Positions 56,311-64,000 of a stretch of 64,000 nt of DNA are shown piece after piece (the first letter of the stretch is position 1; every line of letters starts with the position of its first letter). The stretch lies in assembly GCF_000247815.1 (NCBI RefSeq), contig NC_021680.1:5611090-5675089 (forward strand), in the 5' to 3' direction. Both the position numbers and the translations under genes were made by a program. The stretch comes from Ficedula albicollis (Eukaryota > Chordata > Aves > Passeriformes > Muscicapidae). Below the pieces are notes generated by a model that did no database searches, was not told where the DNA came from, and worked only from the letters and a program-made list of their open reading frames with translations.

Positions 56311-58487
56311 TTACCACCTCAGTGTGTGAATTGAGCAAAAATTGATCAGATAAATGCTCAAATCTGATGGAAATTGCATTTGTACCTGTAAAAGGATTTG
56401 CTGTTGGAACCATTTCCTAAGATGAAGAAACACTTTGCCTGAAGCTGCTGTGACACAGAGCAAGGTCACCCAGGAGAGTGATTCTGGTTTAAGGGATGCA
56501 TTTTCAGAAGGATATCTGAGATGGGGCAGCAAAACCACTGAAAAATCGTGAGTCTTTCCCCAGTCCTAGAGCTACAAAATATGTGAGAGGTTTTTTGCAT
56601 GTTTTTTCCCCATAGGCAGCAGTCCTTGTGGATTTCTACTGCAATTATTGGAGAGCCCTTGTTTTCAGTGTGTGCTCTTGTGCATGTAGAGGTTTCCCAT
56701 ACAAAGCTTAATGAATACAATGCTGTTAATTTAGAAATTGAATAATAGAAATCCCCCTTTTTCCCTGATTCTTCAGTCAGAGCATTGCTGCCTCCCTATA
56801 GGCTGTAATGGGTGTAAAAATATATGTATGGACCAAAACCACTGGCCTATTTTTGATCTTCTGTGCCTCAATCCATGATAAATTATTTATATTTGCTATT
56901 TTAATAGTTTAGAAATTAATTTACCTTTTCTGAAATGAAACCTGGCAACAGGATCACTGCTTTATTCAGGATGTATGAATAGGCAGGAGAATTATTTCCT
57001 TCTGATACTTTCTTTGAATGTAAATGTTGAAAGAGCACAAAATCCAAAATCCAGAAATTAAAGAAAAGGCAAAATCAACACACGGGTTTACAAAAATATT
57101 GGTGTAGGCATATAAAATACTGTGGAAGTTGATATGAAAGGAGCAACAAGTGAAAGACAAACTGTTTTAAATCTAAAAATACATTTCCAAGGGGTTTTTT
57201 AAGCTTTTGAGTGGAAAAAAAGGTTAATTGAAAAAAGAAAAATAGTGGAATAATCGCCAAATAATAAAGAATCATCCAGTAATTCAGCAGTTAGGGGGGA
57301 CACATGAGGTCAGTTCAGACCTGAGCTCCGGGTCCCCACATATGTCACAACAACAGACTGATTCTCTACTGGGCCCAGGGGAAAAATGCTTTACACTGAC
57401 AGCTTTACTACAGTTCTTTAAAAAATATTTAATTTAAGAGCATTTTAAGGGCTCTTTGTTTAAAATCTCAATCAGCTCTAATTTTGAATCCACTCTGTTC
57501 TCTTCTGCAGCCGGACTACATGAAATAAATTAGTTTCTTTTCACCATTCTCCAGGCTAATCCTGTCTTCAAAGTGTCCTCATAGCCAGGCACAAGAAATG
57601 TTTCATCTCAGGAGCTCTGCTTTGACAAGTCTAATCCTTTTTTCCTCCTTTCCGCAAATTGGGATTGCTGTGCCAGCACAGGCTGGCCTCTTACACTGCA
57701 TCCCTCTACCTGGCTGAGCAGAGCAAAGAGCCAGCAGCTCTTGAACTCACTATATCATTCTAAAATGCTGCTCTTATCAGCTTAATGCTGCAATAATTGT
57801 TCTTTTTGCCTGTTTGTGCCATGCTGTGCCTCTGACTGCAGGACAATCCCCTGATTTTTCATTCCAATTCTCTGGAAATGTCACTGTTACAATGTGAGTT
57901 ATCTCCACTTTATAGCGTCTATCACTCAGAATGAAGTTCAGTATCTGAACCCTGCAGCCTCCAGCACGTTATCAGCTGCCATCCAGGTAGGTCAATCATT
58001 TATAACACGTTTAACTCCAATCCTTTATTTTCCTTCATAAGTTGCAAGGTCACCTTAAACCTTGGAAAAAGCCTGAGGAGTGGTAGGGAGATGAATGAGC
58101 GTTCACTGTTGCCACAGGCTGCTTGTTTCCAAGCAGAGTGATACCTAAAATGCTAATAAACGGGATCAAAGGGCAAAGAGGTTCAGAAAATGCTGCTCTG
58201 GTCACTCAGACCCTTCTGAGCCAGGAGTGTGGGCCAAGGAAATGCCACTGCAGCTGAGCACCACTTTGCCCTGGGCTCACAGTTCAGGGAGCAGCTCTCC
58301 ACAGCTTCCCTGGCTCCTCCCAGGGTAAAGCCAACAGCTTATTATTTTTAATTTAATGAGAAGCCAAACGTTAACTCCTTGTCACTGTGCTGAGAAAGCC
58401 ATGGGCTTCAGGAGATAATAACAAATAAAGCTGCATTGACTGTGAAATATTATATATGTGTTATTTTCTGCACTGGAAATTGCAGAT
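56311..58487. other. Non-coding stretch, no gene seen
   Basis: No supported gene. 57.3-58.3 kb is less AT-rich and free of recognisable transposons, so it is a reasonable place to look for conserved non-coding DNA. I have no conservation data. Confidence 0.5.
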
Positions 58488-59430
<943 letters not shown>

Positions 59431-62400
59431 TTTTGGTTTTTTTTTTTTTTGTTCTGCTTTGTGAACATTTGTACCTGTGCTGGAAAGATGAGTGTTGCAA
59501 ACTGGCCAAATTTCCATGAAACTATTTTCTCAAAACTATCAAGAGTCGGTTAATCTACAAAAGGACAAGAGATCTGAACAAAGCGTGGTATCTCAGCAGC
59601 ACAATAGGGCTGAAAGTCACTGTGACAGCTGCAAGGTAAGGCACACAGGAAGGAACAATTGATACATTGATGGGATCTAAATTAACTGTAAGTACTCAGG
59701 GAAAAACGTCCCAGCTGTCATTGTGAACAGCCCGGTGGAAATCTCTGCTCGGTGTTCTGCAATGATTAAAACCCAAACAAGATGTTACAAAGTGCTAAGC
59801 AGAGAATAGAGCACAGCTCTGAAAGTGCTGCAAGACCATTCTGTAAATCAGTGTGGGAGCTCACCTTGAACCACAAGCTCAGTTTTATCACCCCATCTTG
59901 AAAAGGATGTATCAGAAATAAAGAATAGGAGCTCTGAAAGTCTACCTTTTCAGAGAGATGGTTGGGTCAACCTCAGCCTTTGATTTATACCCTGTGCTGT
60001 CCTTTTGAAATCAAGTGATTCTCTGGGTTATAAATCACAAGGAAATATGACCTATTTAATTTAGTGAAGGGATGCATGGAAATGCTTATGATGAAGATAC
60101 ACAAACTATTGAGTGCTCTGTCTGCAGGCAACAGAGCTTTTCTTTTCCCTGCTGAGTAGCCTTTGCTCTGAGATGACCAGCAATGCATAAAAACAAATAC
60201 AAGCATATCACTTTTAAATAGAGATAGGCAGTTGATTCTTTCTCCAGATGAAATACGTTATTTTCCCCCAGCTTCTGCCGCTTAAAAAAGTAATTTGGGG
60301 GTACAGGAGTGGAAGAGGATTTAAGCTTCCTAAGCAGATGAAAGGATTGAAATGTTATGGTAAATTGATTTTGGAAAAATAGAAAGTCATTGAATATCCT
60401 GTGTTGGGAGGGACCCACGATGGTAATGAAGTCCAGCTCCTAACCCTGCACAGGACATCCCAACAATCCTACTCTGTGTCTCAAAACAAAACTCAAATGA
60501 GTGTAGAGGGACTGGGGAACAAGGATATCACATCACTGGTTCAGAATGCAGAGATAAGGCCAGGGAGCAATTAAAAAAACCCAACCACAGGTGATAACCA
60601 GGGTGACCTGGAATGGGGAACAATGTTCAGTAACTCCACAGAGCCTTAGGCAGCATCCTGTGCTCAAACAGGACAAAGCCTCCAATCCTGCCACAGCTGA
60701 GTCGTGGCAGCTGAGAGACACTGAGCAGAGCAGTCAGTGTCTCTGGGCTCTGAGCAGCCTCTGCAGCCCGTGTTTGCACTGCTTTGTAGCTAGTGCAAGG
60801 CAGAATATTTCAGCACTAATTAGAAGTCTGTGTGCTCCTGTGTTTGAAATGTCTGAACAGAGTCAGAAGCTCTCTAGTAAGGCAGAATGAGCTGGTTATT
60901 AGTAATGAAAGCTGATCACAGGGAGAGATACTCAGCCTGTGAATCTAATTCATAACGGGCAGGAGAGCAGGATTTCAGCAGGGGAGAAAAGGAACATTTC
61001 ATTCTCTTGTCACACGTCGTGGCAGGGGAGAAAGCCCAAATGGAGCATGTCATGGAGACTCTGCAGCTCTGTGCTGGATGATGTGATGTACCAGAGACAA
61101 GAGGGACTTGGGGAGAGAAACAAAGACAAAAGCTCCAAAGTCTGATCTCTCCTGGTTTGGTTAACAGATGTTCTGACCCATTTATAATGGTGGTTCCTGC
61201 TCCTGTCTCCACTGAGCCAGGGCAGGAAGGGACAAGCCATGCTCTAAACTTTGCCATCCTGCACCACCTCTGTTATTTCCCTTGCCCCTCTGGGAGATGT
61301 CATTGTACTGATTGCCTTGGCATGGGTTCCTACAGGATAAGGAAATCTTTCCTATCCATACTAAAGGATAAAGCATGCTGGGCTCCATTTTTACATTCAG
61401 TTTAGTATCAGGTATTTAATAAGGCTGTACATTTTATTTTTCTCCTTGGTTAACTGCTCGGCTAAACTGTTGGATAAAAAGAGCAAATTTTCTGGTTTGG
61501 GTTTGAAATCAAGACTGTGCATTTCTCTCCTGCTTTCCCATTAGGTCTTGGCTCAGCCACTTATTATTCTGACAGGTATATTCATCACCTGAGTGTGATG
61601 AATAACAAGGTTGGAGCCGTGGGTTGGGGTGGCCACTGGAGTCACCAGTGTGGCTCACCCTGCAATGACACCCCCTCTGTAGCTGCACAGAGGGACTGAA
61701 CAATTCCCAGCAACTTTGCTTTGCTGAGGGCTCTGCAGGCAGCAAAAGGCAGGAGAAGAGAAGCAGGCTTCCAGATTTAATTAGGGATGTAGGAAAGAGT
61801 TTCTCTTTCCATTGCAGGACTGTGATGATCTGTCTGTGCAAATGCCCTTGGCTGTCAGGTGGGGATTTGCATGGAGTTTATAGACTTTAATGATGCATTC
61901 CCTCAAGGAATTCCTTCAACAGTGCTGCTTCAGAGGTGAAGTAGCCTTTGTGGAGTCCTGAAACACTTTCCCTGGCCACAGACAATTACACAAGTGCATC
62001 TACTGTGTGTGCAGAAAACTGTACTTAGCTATTGCTTGACATCTCTTGGAAAATGGACAATAATGAACATTTCTCATGGTAATTGGTATCTCCCTCAGTA
62101 GGGTCACGGAAGGTTTTGCAAGCTGTCTATTAACGGTGCATCTCAGCTGTTTTCACTCAGTGGGAATCACAGTCCACACTGACTTCTTCAGTTCAGGAAA
62201 TATTCTAACTTTTCAGCAATAGTTTTATGAAGCCAAGCAGAGAAGTTTGCATGACAATAATAATTGCTCCAGCTCCGAAAACCAGAACCAGCCTGCCAAA
62301 GTATTATTAACATCAACACCGTTAAACAACTTCTGTTTTGTCTCTTCCCTTCTCCTTTCTTTGGAACATTTATAAAGAAACTCTGCCATCTTGCATAAAG

Positions 62401-63777
62401 AAATTATTTTCTTAAGGAGAGTTTTAGTGTCCTCAGCACAATTAGGATAAGAACAGAAAGTATTTATCAATGTTTTTACAGTGCATACAGCACCCAGACT
62501 GTGACAACTGAGCTCTTGTAGTGAAGTGTAGAGAACAAACTGGGGCAGGTGCAGACAATAAACCAAGCTGGGTCCACCTCAGACTGCTTAAAATTCTTTA
62601 TAGAACTGCTTTGTGAGTAAGATTTCAGGAGAAACAAGCAAAAGGTGAAAAATCTCCGTTATAAAAGTTTCAACACAATTTCTAGAGAGGGCAGGCATAA
62701 AAGTTTACAGTTCCCATAATGGCTTTCCGTGAACCAGACAAACCCTGGAGATTACGGGAAGGCAGGCATGCCAGGGTTATAAATATATTTATAGGAAGCA
62801 CTGGTACAGTGAGTAAATGGACTGTTGCTCCCAGCAGGCTCCCAGGAGTGATCACACAGAGGCTGTACAGCTCCTCCAAGGGCAGGAATCCTGCCTGGCG
62901 TGTCCCACCCTGCAGGGAGCACTGAACTTTCGGCAGTCTCCGAGAGTGCCCTGCAGCACCAGAGTCATGCAGGCTCTTTCTTCTCACAGTAAACAACTTC
63001 TCTTCCCAGCCAGAGACTCTCTCCCTGTGAATACACAAGCTACGCATGTTCCTTTGGAGGTCCTTGAGTGCATCTGAGAAGTAGCAAAGCAAGTGGGATG
63101 AGATGAGGAACTTTTAGCTTTTTTTGTGACTATAAAACTTAGCTAAGTAAGCTAATAACGTCTGACTACTCTTTTTTTCCCTCTGATATCCTTATAGTAT
63201 CTTTCCTCAATAGAAGTGTCCACATAGTTAGATACTTATTTGGGACTAGCCATTCTAGTTTAAAGCTTGAGTACTTGCCTGGTAAGACTCCAGATTTAGG
63301 CTTCCTCTGAACTGCCTTCATTGTCAAATTGATGTGAAACAGTGAGCAGAGGCTGGGTGCTGTCCACATCCAAATCTAGATATGTGGTTGTGCCCTACAG
63401 TACTTCAGCTTTGGTTAGAAAGAAAATAAAACTCACACTGCTACAGCCCCCCAAAAAAATCTACTTATACTGCAAGCCTAGACAGAAGGTCCCCAGAAGA
63501 GTTGGTGATTCCCAGGGTGAACAGCTTGATGTGCTTGTACAGCCAAAGAGAAACCTCCACATGGCAAAAACCTTCTGGGAGCTGATGGACTACAGGAATT
63601 TACTCTCACCAAGAATAAGATTTTGCCTGCTCAGTGTCATTGAGTACTGTCTTGGTTCAGACTGTGTTTAGCTCCTTGGATATTTATTCCACTCCAATAA
63701 TCTCTCAATATCTAAATTTCCAGAGATTTGCTTTCTTATCCTGCTGTCCTGTACCAGAGTATCCTGGGCTCATCCAA
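59431..63777. other. Long non-coding stretch, no gene seen
   Basis: No supported gene. A diverged antisense CR1 end lies at about 60387-60487 ('gttgggagggacccacgatg', 'ccctgcacaggacatcccaa'). A perfect 16-bp palindrome TATAAATATATTTATA is at 62778-62793. Open frames are short and overlap on opposite strands. Confidence 0.5.
60387..60487 (-). mobile_element. Short CR1 3' end fragment
   Basis: Antisense terminus: 'tgttgggagggacccacgat' followed by 'gaagtccagctcctaaccc' and 'caggacatcccaacaatcc'. It is close to the subfamily whose antisense end reads 'gggacccacaaggatcat'. Confidence 0.65.
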
Positions 63778-64000
63778 AAAAGCATGGGCAGCAGGTGAGG
63801 GAGGGGATTCTGCCCCTCCACTCTGCTCTGCTGAGACCCCACTTGCGGTCTTGGTGTCTCCAACACAAGGAGGACATGGAACCTTTGGAGTGCCTGCCCT
63901 GGAGACCCAGGCTGGGAGAGCTGAGGATGCTCAGCCTGGAGATGAGGAGGATACAGGCTGACTTGATTGTGACCTTTCAGTCCTAAAGGAGCTGACAGGA
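63778..64000 (+). mobile_element. CR1 LINE fragment, cut by window end
   Basis: Sense CR1 starting further upstream in the element than most others: 'gggattctgcccctccactc', 'tgctgagaccccacttgcgg' and 'ctcagcctggagatgagga', ending at 'aaggagctgacagga'. It probably continues to its 3' end beyond the window. Confidence 0.85.

Overview
This window looks like bird nuclear DNA, most likely from a songbird. The main evidence is about 25 fragments of the avian LINE CR1. Nearly all are 5'-truncated and end in the ATTCYATG-type tail that marks the CR1 3' end. The background is AT-rich, CpG-poor and gene-poor. I found no protein-coding gene, rRNA or tRNA that I can support. The long open frames are poly-glycine or poly-proline readings of G homopolymers, readings through N, or translations of repeats. 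The window is best read as an intergenic stretch or a very large intron.

Layout. 1-5,500: unannotated AT-rich DNA with a 66-bp tandem pair and one antisense CR1. 5,538-7,113: a run of 1,576 G. 7,114-13,731: CR1 copies at 9.1-9.6 kb and 12.5-12.8 kb, with a GC-richer, CpG-poor block at 9.6-10.5 kb. 13,732-14,543: 812 G. 16.4-16.9 kb: a 129-bp tandem repeat interrupted by 125 G. 20.3-20.7 kb: a GAGAG array next to a CR1. 25.9-27.1 kb: two oppositely oriented CR1s, the second interrupted by 106 extra G plus a 9-base match to an Illumina adapter end. 28.4-29.1 kb: 617 G between A runs. 31.0-35.3 kb: several CR1 subfamilies. 35-46 kb: mostly unannotated AT-rich DNA. 46.4-50.1 kb: CR1s in both orientations and a GGAAAA array. 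51.2-54.6 kb: the most complex part, with a possible exon, a 20-bp minisatellite organised in 60-bp units, an 824-bp N gap and a ~750-bp sequence present twice 1,031 bp apart. 58.5-59.5 kb: T/G-rich low-complexity DNA around 462 G. 59.5-64 kb: unannotated DNA ending in a CR1 cut by the window edge.

No genes can be described as working together. Two observations merit attention. First, seven G homopolymers total about 3.7 kb, are always G on this strand and replace recognisable sequence, so they are most simply assembly errors. Second, the minisatellite at 51.4-52.0 kb carries a perfect U1 5' splice-site consensus in 17 of 26 monomers and begins exactly at the donor position of an exon-like segment. 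Nothing here clearly amounts to a new biological system. CR1 calls rest on recognising the family from its diagnostic segments, not on a database search.
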